Source of the DNA: Akebia trifoliata
Taxonomy: Eukaryota > Streptophyta > Magnoliopsida > Ranunculales > Lardizabalaceae
NCBI GenBank assembly: GCA_017979445.1
Contig: CM030714.1
Location: 7,881,049-7,945,048 of the forward strand
Reading direction: 5' to 3'
Length of the DNA: 64,000 nucleotides
In this document: piece after piece, positions 1 through 10,310 of the stretch
How positions within the stretch are numbered: the stretch's first letter is position 1
Layout of the letters: each line of letters begins with the position of its first letter
Made by a program: the position numbers and the translations under genes
Notes under the pieces: generated by a model
Database searches by the model: none
The model's input: the letters and a program-made list of their open reading frames with translations, nothing else
What the model was told of the DNA's origin: nothing

Positions 1-900
1 CATCTCTCAACCTAAAACTCTATCAAATTCTCTACTCATCTCTCATCTCAACCTTCAACTCTCTCAACTCACCCTCAACTACATCCCTTCAACTCTCAAG
101 TTCATTACTCAAGCTCAAATTCTCTCAAGACTTCCAAAAGGGACAAGGTGGGATAGTAGTTGTTTATTTATTTTCTTTTAACTTGCATCTTCTAACTCTA
201 ACCCTCCCTTTTTCTTTTTAGAAATCCTTAGGATGTAATGGGGAACCCTCCTTCATCCCGAGTAGATTGAACCTCAACCTTGGGCATGGAATGCTTGAGG
301 CGGTTTGGTCGAAAGGATGGAGGTTGAAGCCCTTTTTAACCCATTCTCATATCATGCATCATAATGTACACTATGCACACACCTCACACATGTTTGGCTA
401 TGATGAAGAAATGTGTAACTCTCTTGATGGGGTTAAAACACTAAGTTTCTAACTAAACATGCATGCATTAAGGTTATGGATCTAAGGGTACTCCATCCAT
501 GGAATTTCTCTAAAATCCTAAACCAACATCTCAACTCATGTAAAAGTGTGTTGACTCCATAGAATGTCTTCTTCCATAAGATATTTCTCATGTCAACACC
601 AACATCAAATCCTCTTCTAAAAATGTACATACACACCATGTGCACCCACCCACTTCATGCATCCCATGCACTTTACTTGTTATATTATTCTTTTCAAAAA
701 TGGTCAAATGTAAAGGTAACCACCATAGGTGGAGAGAATGAGGTGCTTAACACCTTCCCCATTCTCTAACCGAATCCCCTTACTTAGATCTTAGATAAAT
801 CATACATTTTCCATGATTGAGAGTCACTACAATGCCATAAAAATAATTTTTAAAAGAATCGATTCGGGTGCCCATTCACACCCATTTACAAAAAAGAATG
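1..900. repeat. Probable LTR-retrotransposon debris
   Basis: The first 120 bases are a CT-rich low-complexity tract. Near 893-913 the string 'aagaatggtggcgactcc' resembles a motif often met at the ends of plant LTR retrotransposons (recalled, not searched). No intact ORF, primer-binding site or second LTR is visible, so this is at best a decayed fragment. No gene is seen here. Confidence 0.3.
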
Positions 901-1013
901 GTGGCGACTCCAAACCACGTAGCATTGAAGTTCAAAAGTGAACATTCTCATGTCTACAATAAACACATTTATTAATGACATAATAAATGTACTTATTGTA
1001 TAAAAAACTAACG

Positions 1014-1470
1014 TACCATTGTCTTTTTTACTAAAAGACAAAATAAAGATTGGTATAATTGAAAAAAAAATGTTGGACAATACTAACGTTCCCATGAGGT
1101 CTTGGACGTTAGCATTCTCATATATATATACATGTTATCGCTCTCCACCACATTTTTCTTTCAATAATATCCTTCTCTATTTTGTCTTTTAGTAAAAAAA
1201 ACAAAAGTATGTTAATCTTTACCTATGTCCTTAATAAATGCATTTATTATGTTGGTATCGACTGTCAAAGCATTTATTACAAAAAAAAAGGTATTTAAAT
1301 CAAAATATTAAAATACTCTTAACATTTATTATATAAAATATCAATATATCCTTGTCTTTTTCACTAAAAAATAAAATGGAAAGAGGTATAATTAGAAAGT
1401 GAATTTGGTGGATAACACCAACATTTTCATGAGGTCTTGGATATTAGCATTCCCCATATATATATATGGA
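1014..1470. repeat. Two diverged copies of a ~120-bp repeat with inverted portions
   Basis: The blocks at about 1014-1130 and 1343-1470 align in direct orientation. Both run through a 'ttgtcttttt.actaaaa' core and 'catgaggtcttgga.gttagcattc' and end in a TA run. Between them, around 1146-1215, parts of the same sequence appear inverted ('cttctctattttgtctttta'). The layout suggests an old foldback element or nested MITE. No coding potential is seen. Confidence 0.4.
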
Positions 1471-1482
1471 CATGATCAAGAT

Positions 1483-1777
1483 CTAACGTATTTTGTAAAC
1501 TGGGATTAGAAGTTGCGAAATGGGTTGATTTTTTTGTGAGGATAATATGTATGGTGGGGAGATCATCCTCACCAAAATTTAGCTCATTCTGAAATTTCTA
1601 ACCCTATCAAAAGTGGTTTACAAATAATTGATGGTCTACAATTCTTCAACTTGTAAACTGGGGCTAGAAGTTTCAGAATGAACTGATTTTTAGTGAAGGT
1701 GATCTTCTCACCATAGAGAGCATCCTCGCAAAAAATCAACTCATTCCGAAATTTTTAACCGTAGTTTACAAAATATA
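1483..1777. mobile_element. Mutator-type MITE with two hairpin arms (copy 1)
   Basis: Two hairpins at about 1525-1605 and 1672-1760 share the family core 'ctgattttttgtgaggat' folding back on 'atcctcacaaaaaatcag'. Outer ends match in inverted orientation ('attttgtaaact' at 1490 against 'agtttacaaaat' at 1763). The right terminal repeat is interrupted by the SINE at 1789-2054 and resumes after it ('ggatctta'), so the MITE predates the SINE. Confidence 0.6.
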
Positions 1778-1788
1778 TTGGATCTTAA

Positions 1789-2054
1789 AACCCCAAGGGG
1801 TTGGCTCAATGGCAATTTCAGACCGATAAACAATTAATGCACGTAGGTCATGAGTTCGATACCCAATATGAGCATTAATTCCTTAAGGGTCACCCGCGAG
1901 GGCGCACCCTCACTTACCTGGTGTGTGTGATGTGCGGGTGTTACACGTGGCCCATGACTAGTCCTTGGACAAGAGCATGGTCTATGCATTGGGCAAAGCC
2001 CAAATACGGACCTGGTCCCTTGTCTACATGGATACCCGATTATCAGAAAAAATG
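1789..2054 (+). mobile_element. tRNA-derived SINE with 11-bp target duplication
   Basis: An A-box-like sequence ('ttggctcaatggca', about 1801) and a B-box-like sequence ('gagttcgatacc', about 1852) mark a tRNA-derived RNA polymerase III promoter. The insertion is flanked by a perfect 11-bp direct repeat 'ttggatcttaa' at 1778-1788 and 2055-2065. The body has no poly(A) tail of note. It sits inside the right end of an older MITE. The small ORF across it (1921-2136) is not considered a gene. Confidence 0.7.
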
Positions 2055-2061
2055 TTGGATC

Positions 2062-2062
<1 letters not shown>

Positions 2063-2126
<64 letters not shown>
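2063..2126. repeat. (TA)n microsatellite
   Basis: About 60 bases of uninterrupted TA dinucleotides directly follow the 3' target duplication of the SINE. Confidence 0.95.
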
Positions 2127-2127
<1 letters not shown>

Positions 2128-2469
2128 AAAATGTGAAAAAATCTTAAATCACCTATAATATGAAAGTAAATCGATTCTAGGTACCTGTGGATACCCATCA
2201 GATAGAGTTAACAATTATAGTTTTTGTTGGTTCGGTTCCATTTTAGAGTTGATTCTAGTAAAAAGGGAATCAAAATCAGGGGTTTTGATTTCAATTCAAA
2301 TCAAATGGGTACTCATTGAGATCCCTAATTTCACAAACCCTTAAAATTCAGAATTTATTTTATTCATCAACATAAATAATAAATATTAAAATATGTCAAA
2401 TAAAAGTATATTAGCAACATTACTTAGCAAAATGACAAGCAAAGAGGAAAAGAAATCCTAATTTATAGG

Positions 2470-2870
2470 TATTTCAATTTGAAAATTACTTTCCTTAGTA
2501 AGATTTTAAATCTTACTAAGGGTCGTTTTGCTAATATTGATTATCACATTGGCAATCCAACACCATACCCTTCTCTATTTCATGGAAAAACTTAGATACC
2601 AAAACAGAAAATTATAAAATAGTAATAATAATTTTGGGCTTCACCCAAAGTTTTGAAAATGCACAAGTAGCAAATTTCCACGAAACTTCCAAATTTAAAT
2701 TTAAATTCAATGGTGAAAATTAATTTTTTTCAAAGTTTATAAAATTTTACTTATTCTTTCCTATGACGTCAGATCATGTTTTTGAGATACCACAAGGTGA
2801 GGTCGATGACCTTTAGTAAGAGTTAAAATCTTACTAAGTTATTAAGGCTAGTCAGACTCTTTCAATTTTG
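2470..2870. mobile_element. MITE family B, AT-rich, 'CTTACTAAG' ends
   Basis: The ends are inverted relatives of 'cttactaag' / 'cttagtaag' (2495-2520 and 2812-2840). The interior carries 'ggcaatccaacacca' and 'gttttgaaaatg'. Recognisable copies lie at 31930-32310 and 44530-44790, and a part at 29990-30250. No coding potential is seen. Confidence 0.5.
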
Positions 2871-2888
2871 ACTACAAATAGTAACTAG

Positions 2889-3392
2889 GACCCCGAACTT
2901 TTACTTATTACATCCCAATTAAAAAAATTTAAAAAGAAAGATTTTTCCCAAAATGTGAAGAGGTTACGGCCAAATTTGGGTTTCAATACATTGTTCATTT
3001 TAATTCCCAAAACATGTATTTGGAGTGAATTCATCACTTTTATAATCAACGAATTCACTGATATACCTACGAATTTGTAGATATTAAAAGTGACGATCTC
3101 ACGAGTTCGTAGGGTATAAAAATGACGAATGCATATTTTCATAATTAAAATGAAATGTATACTAAACTCGAAATTTCATCATATTCAATGCACGAAATTG
3201 AGATTCACCCTGAAAAAAAAAAAAAAAAAAAAAAGTGAGTGATTGAGAATAAGTAAAAGTTGGAGTGCCAAAAAAGAACTCTCATTTTTGTGTGTTAAAT
3301 TTCTATTTTTTGGGGCTTAGGATTTGATATGAGAAATTGGGATGTAATAAGTAAAAGTTAATGTACCAATAGCAGCTCTCTAAAATTATACC
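2889..3392. mobile_element. MITE family C copy
   Basis: The left end carries 'cttttacttattacatccc' (the complement of the family's right end) and the right end carries 'gtaataagtaaaagtt...ccaatagcagctctc'. This is the terminal inverted repeat of a family also present at 12378-12720, 57240-57900 and 58977-59757. The interior holds the family's 'ttcattttaattcccaaaac' palindrome and a 20-base poly(A). Confidence 0.55.
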
Positions 3393-3411
3393 TATTGTAT
3401 TCAAATAAATT

Positions 3412-3516
3412 TTTAGCAACAAAATACCTCTCTCTCACTCTCTCTCTCTCTCTTCGCGCATTCTTCCAGGGTCAATGTACACAACTCTCGCCATCGAAGC
3501 ACATTCGAACCAGGTA

Positions 3517-3559
<43 letters not shown>

Positions 3560-4042
3560 GTGTGTGTGTGTGTGGTCACAAACTGAAACATGATCCATCT
3601 TCTAGCGTCCCAAACTCTTTTTGCAAATCAGATTGCTCTTATATGATTTTTGTAATTAATATCTGATTTAAGAGTTTTGCAAATCAGATCTGAATTTAGT
3701 CTTCTAAGATCTCATTTTTTCTTTTATTTCGATTAGATTTTTTTCTGTTGTTCTATTAGGACTTGTTTGAATATCCGTCTTCGATGTTTCTAGAGTTTTT
3801 ATTGAGTAAAAATATATATTTTTTACGGGATTTTGTTTCCTGAAGAACAGTTTAGGGTTTCATGACGAAGTTTTTCGTGTAAATTATTTGTTTGATTTGG
3901 TGTTTTTGGATTAATTTGTCTTTTTTCTCTTTAGAGTTTGGGGAAGAAGCAAAAGATGGGGTGAATTCTTATAACAAGCAAACGCTAAAGCAATTCGGGA
4001 TGGAATCAGAAATGAAACGGCACTACTCTTTGTAGATTTCGA
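3412..4042 (+). other. Possible non-coding leader exons of the GT17 gene
   Basis: A donor-like CAG|gtaatc lies at 3513-3514. An acceptor-like ctctttag lies just before 3936, followed by about 107 bases to a second donor-like 'gaggtgagt' near 4042. A further acceptor-like 'ctctgcag' lies at 7597-7604, upstream of the GT17 start codon. These could form a spliced 5' leader, but no transcript evidence is available and no conserved coding sequence is seen in them. Confidence 0.25.
3428..3575. repeat. (CT)n, (CA)n and (TG)n microsatellites
   Basis: CT dinucleotide runs at about 3428-3452 and 3519-3540 are followed by CA then TG runs to 3575. The CA/TG junction is self-complementary. CT-rich tracts like these are common in plant 5' leaders. 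Confidence 0.9.
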
Positions 4043-4499
4043 GGTGAGTCTTGTTGGATTTTGTATCTTTAAGCTCAGAATGATCTTGGAAACATTTTAT
4101 ACATAAATTGTTTTCCTAAGAATGAAATTTTATTTGAGAATTTAAAAAACAATATGAATTTCTTCTTGAGGAACTATTTTAGAGTGTCTTGATTATGAAA
4201 TTTGAGGGGATCATTGCACTTAGATGCTGGAAATCGCTACAAGCCACACCCAAGTTATCGTGTGTGTGAGGACTGAGGAGTGCATGTTAGCATGTGCAAT
4301 ATAAAATAACTAAAGTAAGCATATAGGATAAAGATCAAGAGACCATATGCACAAGGATAGGACATCGTTCACACAGTTTTACCGAACAAGTAGTAAGGCT
4401 TAAGAAGGAAATTTCAATGCATATGTTATTCATTAATCAAGACTCCCTCCATACTCAACCAAAGAATGGGGATCTCGACAATAAAAAGATTATAATCAT

Positions 4500-5040
4500 G
4501 TATTTTACAGGTAAGTGGTTGTGGAGGTTTGGCTATGAGAAGGAAAGCTTGTAGAAGGTCATTAAAGTAAAAAAATATGGGGTCAAGAATTTTGGATGAG
4601 AGAGCAGTGAGGTAAGGACTACTTATGAGTTCGGTCTTTGGATGGGATTTCTAAAATCATGCCAGAGTTTCGGAGTAGGGTTGCTTTTAACTTCATCAGA
4701 TGAAATAAAATGAGATTTTGGAAAGATCATTGGTGTGGGGCTTTACCTCTTCATATGTAGTTTCCATCGTTATCCTTGGTCTTGTTTAAAAAAAACTTGG
4801 CAATAGAAGACATCATGGTTCGATCTAGCGAAGAGTTGCCATGGAACCTTGAATTTTTAGGACTCTTTAATGATTGTGAGATATAGGGTGCCATAAATCT
4901 CATTAGATGTATATCTCTGATCTCTATTGATAATAAGTACTGTATGGTGTGAGCTTGTAGGCAGGACAATCTGTTTTCAGTGAAGTCCTTTTACAATTCC
5001 ATTATGTCTTTCTCCTATTTTATTTTCCTAGATATTGCAG
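4500..5040 (+). mobile_element. L1-type LINE fragment, 3' part of ORF2
   Basis: Broken-frame translation gives the pattern of the region between reverse transcriptase and the 3' end of plant L1 ORF2: an arginine/phenylalanine/tryptophan-rich 'RFWKDHWCG'-like string near 4710-4740, then 'LAIEDIMVRSSEELPWNLEF' around 4800-4857. Several frame changes and stops show that it is dead. It appears to continue at about 5850 on the far side of a Mutator-type insertion. Confidence 0.55.
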
Positions 5041-5184
5041 TTCGGAGGCCAAGAGGCCCATTTTGAAAATAGCTTTCTTCATTTGGGGTGGTTGTTCTAG
5101 ATACGATCCTAACCTTGGGTTGTATTATTGCCGAGGGCATAATCATTTGGGGTGGCTGTTCTCTCTCTCTCTCTCTATATATAT

Positions 5185-5808
5185 GGGAAATGTTCGGCAC
5201 TCCTACTATTTGCCCTACATGTTTTGTCCTACATGGGCTAGAAGTTTTGGAATGGGCTGATTTTTTGTGAGGATGATCTCTTTGGTGAGGAGATCACCCT
5301 CACAAAAAATTAGCCCATTACAAAACTTTTAACGGAAAGTAGGACAGAATGAGAATGGCAGGAAAGGCATCTACCTTTAGAGCTTGGGTGTTCATCACCT
5401 TAAGTCATGTAGAAAACAGGGACTTTAGTAAGAGCGAAGCTTTAAAAAGGGTCTTAAGCTGCTTCAATTGCAAAAGAGTAATTGTCGGTAGCGGAAGGCA
5501 CGAAGAGGGGGGCTTTCACTTTCATATCCCTGTTGAAACCCAAAATGCATTCAGGTACACAGCCACACAAAAAATATGAGAGACCTTCCCTAAGTTTGAG
5601 GGGAAGCAAATTGATGTAAAACTCCTCAAAGCGTGGGACACCATTACAAGTTGAAGAATCGTGGACTGTCCATTTTTGGAATGGCCTGATTTTTGGTGAG
5701 GATGATCTCCTCACCAAATATCAGCCAATTCCAAAACTTCTAACACCATGTAGGACAAAACACGTAGGTCAAAGCATAGGGTAAATAGTCGGGTGCCGAA
5801 CATGACCC
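5185..5808. mobile_element. Mutator-type (Pack-MULE-like) element with 9-bp target duplication
   Basis: A perfect 9-bp direct repeat 'tatatatat' (5176-5184 and 5809-5817) flanks inverted ends 'gggaaatgttcggcac' and 'gtgccgaacatgaccc', although AT richness weakens the duplication as evidence. The inverted similarity runs on through 'tgttttgtcctacatgg' and the family hairpin core ('ggctgatttttt'). Between the two hairpin arms (5232-5330 and 5660-5745) lie about 310 bp not found in the other family copies, encoding a Rep-like fragment. It interrupts a LINE. Nine-base target duplications and long terminal inverted repeats fit Mutator-like elements carrying captured sequence. Confidence 0.65.
5349..5654 (+). 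pseudogene. HUH/Rep-like endonuclease domain fragment, inactivated
   Basis: The frame opens at ATG 5349 and reads 76 codons to TGA 5577-5579. It then continues in the same frame with protein-like sequence for 24 codons to TGA 5652-5654. The order of features resembles the N-terminal endonuclease fold of rolling-circle Rep proteins: a hydrophobic strand 'WVFITLSH' (motif I position), a helix-like stretch, then 'EEGGFHFHIPV' with the His-x-His of motif II, then 'TFPKFEG' and a Lys/Trp-rich stretch leading to where motif III would be. The catalytic tyrosine region is absent because the captured part ends there. The internal TGA and the truncation make it non-functional. Rep-like HUH enzymes occur in geminiviruses, plasmids and Replitron transposons; the source cannot be told here, and a chance resemblance is possible. 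Confidence 0.5.
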
Positions 5809-5849
5809 TATATATATATAAACTTATTAGTGTTTTCCTACCTCTTTTT

Positions 5850-6420
5850 CAAGAGTTGATAGATCTGGACCTTCTTGCATAGAGAGTACTGTGTGGTCAT
5901 CTACTCCTTTTACTATTTGTTGGGGGTACCAGGGAGGAAAGGAGTAGTAAAAATATTTCTAAAGGAAGAAGCATTCTGTCCGTGAAATGATTATATCCAT
6001 GGTTCGATGTTCATATCATTTCAGAATGTTTCAGGGAAACTTTCTGGTTACAACCAAGATTTGAGCAGAACATTGAATGTTTCAAATTTCCTTGAACTGT
6101 TTTGGTCAAGACTGTCTCAGATTTTCCCCTAATGGAGACATTCCATCGAAACTAGATTTTAAACTTTGATTATATCCATTATTGAGTTTCTTATTTTTTG
6201 GTGTAAGCTTTCCAAGGAGTTAAAAGGGTTTTTTATTTATTTTAAAGATTGTTTGTTTAGGAGGGATTTCATGTGTATGGGTAGCTAGTTGGTCTTGTCT
6301 TGTTCTCCTTGGTGTAGGTAAATTGTCTTGGCAGTCTATATGGTTCATTCTACAAATGAACTCAACAAATCTCTTTGTTATCTGTCCCTAGTTCACTGTT
6401 CTTGCTTTGTTAAATTTAAA
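5850..6420 (+). mobile_element. LINE 3' remnant, interrupted by a small insertion
   Basis: The translation near 5895-5960 ('FTICWG'-like followed by charged residues) and near 6185-6260 matches the C-terminal region seen in the second LINE remnant at 16500-16840 ('[10 protein letters not shown]'-like, then an FWCK string). The part at 6001-6166 is a separate insertion. The reading frame is broken throughout. Confidence 0.4.
6001..6166. mobile_element. 166-bp insertion with 13-bp target duplication
   Basis: The direct repeat 'tgattatatccat' flanks the segment (5988-6000 and 6167-6179). The interior contains 'tgaatgttt' and ends 'gaaactagattttaaactt'. Related sequences occur at about 10990-11240 and 36700-36920, also ending in 'gattttaaacctt' or 'atattttaaactt'. 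The long target duplication suggests a short retroposon; no clear A or B box was seen. Confidence 0.5.
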
Positions 6421-6538
6421 CTCATATGCATCTTTTGTTACATTCCATGCTAATTTCTGTTGCTTCTGATTTCAATTTTTCTATGAGAATGTCAAGACCC
6501 ATGTAAAAAAACATAATGACAACAAAAATTATATATAT

Positions 6539-6870
6539 GGGGAGCGTTCAGAGGCCCTAAAGAGAGCCAAACTTTGTGCCAAACATTTTTCAATATATGG
6601 ATTAGAAGTTGAAGAATGGGCTGATTTTTTGTGAGGATGATATCTGTGATGAGGAGATCATTCTCACAAAAAATCAGCCCATTCTGAAACTTCTAACCCC
6701 AGTTTACAAGTTGAAGAATTGTGGACCGTCAATTATTTGTAAACCGTTTTTTATGGAGTTAGAAGTTGTAGAATGGGCAGAGTTTTTTCTTAGAGTGATC
6801 TCCTCACCATCGAGATCCTCCTCACAAAAAATCAGCCCATTTTGAAACTTCTAACCCATATATTGAAAAA
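6539..6870. mobile_element. Mutator-type MITE with two hairpin arms (copy 3)
   Basis: It starts 'ggggagcgttcagaggccc' after a TA run and contains two hairpins of the family core at about 6612-6697 and 6765-6850. The right end matches the left subterminal part in inverted orientation ('tatattgaaaaatg' against 'catttttcaatata'), but the outermost bases are replaced by a (TATG)n microsatellite. A terminal piece of the same subfamily lies inverted at about 34515-34570. Confidence 0.6.
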
Positions 6871-6902
6871 TGTATGTATGTATGTATGTATGTATGTATG
6901 AA
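6870..6902. repeat. (TATG)n microsatellite
   Basis: About seven uninterrupted TATG units abut the right end of the MITE. Confidence 0.9.
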
Positions 6903-7699
6903 TAACACAGTCAGACTTGCATGGTTTTGCAGTGCCTACATCCACGGTTGAAATGAGAGCAATGCACTTACTCAGAAAGAAATTACAGCCTTGGATTTCT
7001 CCCTATAATACTCAGACCTCCCTATGCTTTTTTGTTTCACTTTCCATACCCTCAAATGAGTTACATTGAAAATATATCCTCCTAAACCTGAAATACTGAA
7101 AATGCATTTATAAACCCTAAGATGGGTATAAAAGTGTAAAATACTTTCATGTTGTATTGTACATCCGTAATAATCAATCACTAACTAGATTCAAGACATC
7201 TATAACAACATTCTCCAAAGACAAAAAAGTGTTTTTTCTAACATGGAAATGTAGGGTTCTCAAATCCTCCATATGTCGGGTCATCCAACTAAGAGATCTT
7301 GATCAGAATTCAACTAACTGATAATAAGAATCGTAACCATCCGCTGTATAATATTTCTTCTTTCCACGAAGTTTGTATGATTTAGAACGTTGCTAACTTG
7401 AATTTATTTCTGATTTGTTTGATGTTCGATTTGGAAATCTCTTTAGTTGGACCAAACAAATGGTCTTTAATCTCAAACACCATATGACTGTAGCCCTTTC
7501 TACTTCTATTATTTGCTCTTTAATCTAAAATTGTTGGACTCGCATAAGCTAAATAACTATATATTGGTTTCAGTCTCTTAACCCCTTTTTGAAATCTCTG
7601 CAGATGATAAAGAGTGGCATATCCATGAATTGAACCAAATATGTTAGTTACTCGTCATCGTGATCATTCTTCTCATTGCCCACCTCAAAATTCTTTCAC
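6903..7699. other. Upstream region of the GT17 gene
   Basis: No ORF with protein-like composition and no recognised repeat is seen. An acceptor-like 'ctctgcag' at 7597-7604 could end a leader intron. The frame of the GT17 protein is closed upstream by TGA at 7661-7663. Confidence 0.3.
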
Positions 7700-8791
7700 A
7701 TGGCCGGACGTTCTGTTCGACTTACCTCCAAACGACGTTCCTCTAAGCTTATTCTTTTCCTCCTCTTCATTATTATCCCTATTTGCATAATAGGAATCTT
7801 CATTCATGCCCAGAAGATTTCATACTTCTTCCGCCCACTTTGGGACATTCCTCCACCTCCCTTCACTCATCTCCCCCATTTCTACGCCGAGAATGTCTCT
7901 ATGCACCCTCTTTGCAACCTTCATGGATGGTCTCTCCGTTCCCAACCGCGTCGTGTCTTTGATGCCGTTATCTTCAGTAATGAGCTTGACTTGCTTGAGA
8001 TCAGGTGGCGTGAGCTTCTCCCTTATGTTTCAAAATTTGTCATCCTCGAATCCAACACCACCTTTACTGGTATCCCAAAGCCTCTCTTCTTTGCAAATAA
8101 CAGAGCGAGGTTCAAATTTGCGGAGGGGAAGATTGTTCATAGTGTATTCTCAGGCCGGACTGCCGTTCATGGCTACAAAGAGGACCCATTTGTACTAGAA
8201 TCAGAGCAACGTGGAGCCATGAACTTATTACTTCACCATGCAGGGATCTCCAATGGGGACCTTCTCATAATGTCAGACACGGACGAAATTCCAAGCCCGC
8301 ACACCGTGAAACTCTTACAATGGTGCAATGGAGTTCCACCTGTGTTGCACCTTGAGCTAAGACACTATATGTACTCATTTGAATTCCCTGTAGATTACAG
8401 CAGTTGGCGTGCCACAATCCATATATATGGGTCTGGTACCCGATACCGTCATTCCCGTCAAACAGATCTTATACTCTCTGACGCGGGCTGGCATTGTAGC
8501 TTTTGCTTCCAAAAGATTGAAGAATTTGTATTTAAGATGACTGCGTACAGCCACGCAGACCGTGTGAAGCGGAAAGATTTTCTGAAATTTTCAAGAATTC
8601 AGAGGATAATTTGCCTGGGTGATGATTTGTTTGATATGTTACCTGAAGAATATAGCTTCCAAGAGCTGCTTAAGAAAATTGGTTCGATCCCGAGGACAGC
8701 TTCTGCAGTTCATCTTCCTGCATACTTGATAGAGAATGCCGATAAGTTCAAGTTCCTCCTTCCCGGAGGCTGTTTACGAGAGCTCGAGTAA
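7700..8791 (+). CDS. GT17 family beta-1,4-N-acetylglucosaminyltransferase-like protein
   Basis: A single uninterrupted frame of 363 codons starts at the first in-frame ATG (MAGRSV); the frame can be extended 8 codons upstream only without an ATG and is then closed by TGA at 7661. Residues about 17-38 form one hydrophobic helix after a basic stretch, the layout of a type II Golgi membrane protein. The rest matches plant GT17 proteins: 'NLHGW', 'FDAVIFSNE', 'FVILESN..FTG.PKPL', an acidic 'MSDTDEIPS' with a DxD-like Asp193/Asp195 typical of nucleotide-sugar binding, 'GWHCSFCF', '[10 protein letters not shown]' and a C-terminal 'FLLPGGC'. The family adds N-acetylglucosamine to glycans; MGAT3 is the animal relative. 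The exact acceptor in plants is inferred, not seen. Plant homologues usually have a longer N-terminal tail, so a further leader exon cannot be excluded. Confidence 0.92.
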   Translation: MAGRSVRLTSKRRSSKLILFLLFIIIPICIIGIFIHAQKISYFFRPLWDIPPPPFTHLPHFYAENVSMHPLCNLHGWSLRSQPRRVFDAVIFSNELDLLEIRWRELLPYVSKFVILESNTTFTGIPKPLFFANNRARFKFAEGKIVHSVFSGRTAVHGYKEDPFVLESEQRGAMNLLLHHAGISNGDLLIMSDTDEIPSPHTVKLLQWCNGVPPVLHLELRHYMYSFEFPVDYSSWRATIHIYGSGTRYRHSRQTDLILSDAGWHCSFCFQKIEEFVFKMTAYSHADRVKRKDFLKFSRIQRIICLGDDLFDMLPEEYSFQELLKKIGSIPRTASAVHLPAYLIENADKFKFLLPGGCLRELE

Positions 8792-10310
8792 GTTTTATCC
8801 CAACAAGCAATAATAATAGATTGGTATCCTCTTAAGGTGTGGAAAATTATGAATAAGTATAACTATCAGACTTTGTTAATAGCCAAAATGCTCTGATGTA
8901 CTGTAATACTGCATTTTGGAATTTTTTGTTTTACAGTTTTGAAATTCAAGGAGTGAGTTTTTGTTTTGTTTTTCTTTTGTTGGTTCAAGCTCCAGTGACC
9001 CGTGAAGAATGACTCATGGAAGTAAAAAAAAACACATGATCCCCACTGTTTTAACACAATATTTAATGGTTGATATTTGTCCTTGGGATAAATATCATCC
9101 ATATGTGTATCATTGTGATATATAACACTCAACCGTTGGATTTCATATTTACAGGGTTGGGATCACGTAGTTTCTCATGAGCCAACATTCTACCCAAGGG
9201 CAAAAAGGTAAATTCATCAACTTGTTTGTTGTACAGATGTGCATTAAGTTTTAAAACAAAAAAGTTGGGTAGATGGCTATTTTCATAAATATAAGGCACA
9301 ACTGATTCTATGATTTGTATATTTGCCATTTTCATAGATATTTAAATAAAACGACATTCAAATAATTCTACAAAATACCATATTTTTTTTTAAATTATAG
9401 ATATTTCAAGTTTCCTTTGGAAGAGCTATTCTTGAATAAAAAATGTGCGAACCACGGGGGGAACCCTCGAGAAGGACAGTTTAAGGTTAATTGCACTGGA
9501 GGCACACATCGTAGATCCAATAGCAATGGACTGTGCCGTCAATCATAATCACGTAAAAGATTGGCAATGAAATCATTCTCTTTCGTCAACATCCCAGTGC
9601 AATTAGAGTACGAGTCGTGTTGGAGTGACCACAAGATACCTTTCACTTGTATCTCAAGGAAAAGCATCTATAATTCCCATATACTTTCAAGTTGGGGCTT
9701 GCAACGTGGGTCCATTCTTGAGGTCACTTCAGTATTACTCTTTAGAGTAATCATCCACAAAAATGACAAAATTACAATATCATGAGATACCCACATTTAC
9801 TTAGAATCTCTGCCTAAACGTCATTATTGTGAATAAAATAGTTGATATTGGCACACCAGCTTTTATTTATAACACCCAATCAATGAGAAAAAATGGGGTT
9901 ACACAATGCACTAGAATTTGGGGGAGGGGAAGAATGTATCCATGGTGTTTATACCCACCATGGAGACGCATTTTGGGGAAGAGATTGAATAAGAGGTATC
10001 AATGGGGTGTGTGTATCAATTTTGGTGTGTGATATATAAATTCATGAATTGGTGTGATGGGGGAAAAGTTGGTGTAGAAAATAACTTATCTTACCTTAGC
10101 TTGAAACCATAAACAATTCAAAGGGCAATGCAAAGATTGCCTCATAGGCTTAAACTACAGAAATAATTCAAAAACCTCATGTAGCAACAATCCATGATTT
10201 GTTCTCTGCACATTATGCACTTATTAAAAGTTCTTGATAATGCTGATCAAATAGATCCAAAAGAACGGGAAAACAAAATCAATCGTGACAAAGGGGTGAC
10301 GCATTCCAAC
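8792..10310. other. Convergent intergenic region between GT17 and histidinol dehydrogenase
   Basis: It holds the 3' flanks of the two convergent genes. No conserved ORF, RNA gene or clear terminal repeat was recognised. Short ORFs here (8866-9335 on the minus strand, 9561-9785 and 9829-10032 on the plus strand) have no protein-like features. Confidence 0.4.

Noticed and set aside
1921..2136. 71-codon ORF
   Set aside because: It runs from within the SINE into the TA microsatellite, giving an Ile-Tyr repeat.
7676..7699. Longer N-terminus for the GT17 protein
   Set aside because: The first codon of the longer reading is TTG; the first in-frame ATG is at 7700 and a stop lies at 7661-7663.
9561..9840. 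Possible antisense Copia integrase piece (a 'FVIFVDDYSK'-like string near 9735-9780)
   Set aside because: Only one short string matches and nothing collinear is found on either side, so chance is likely.
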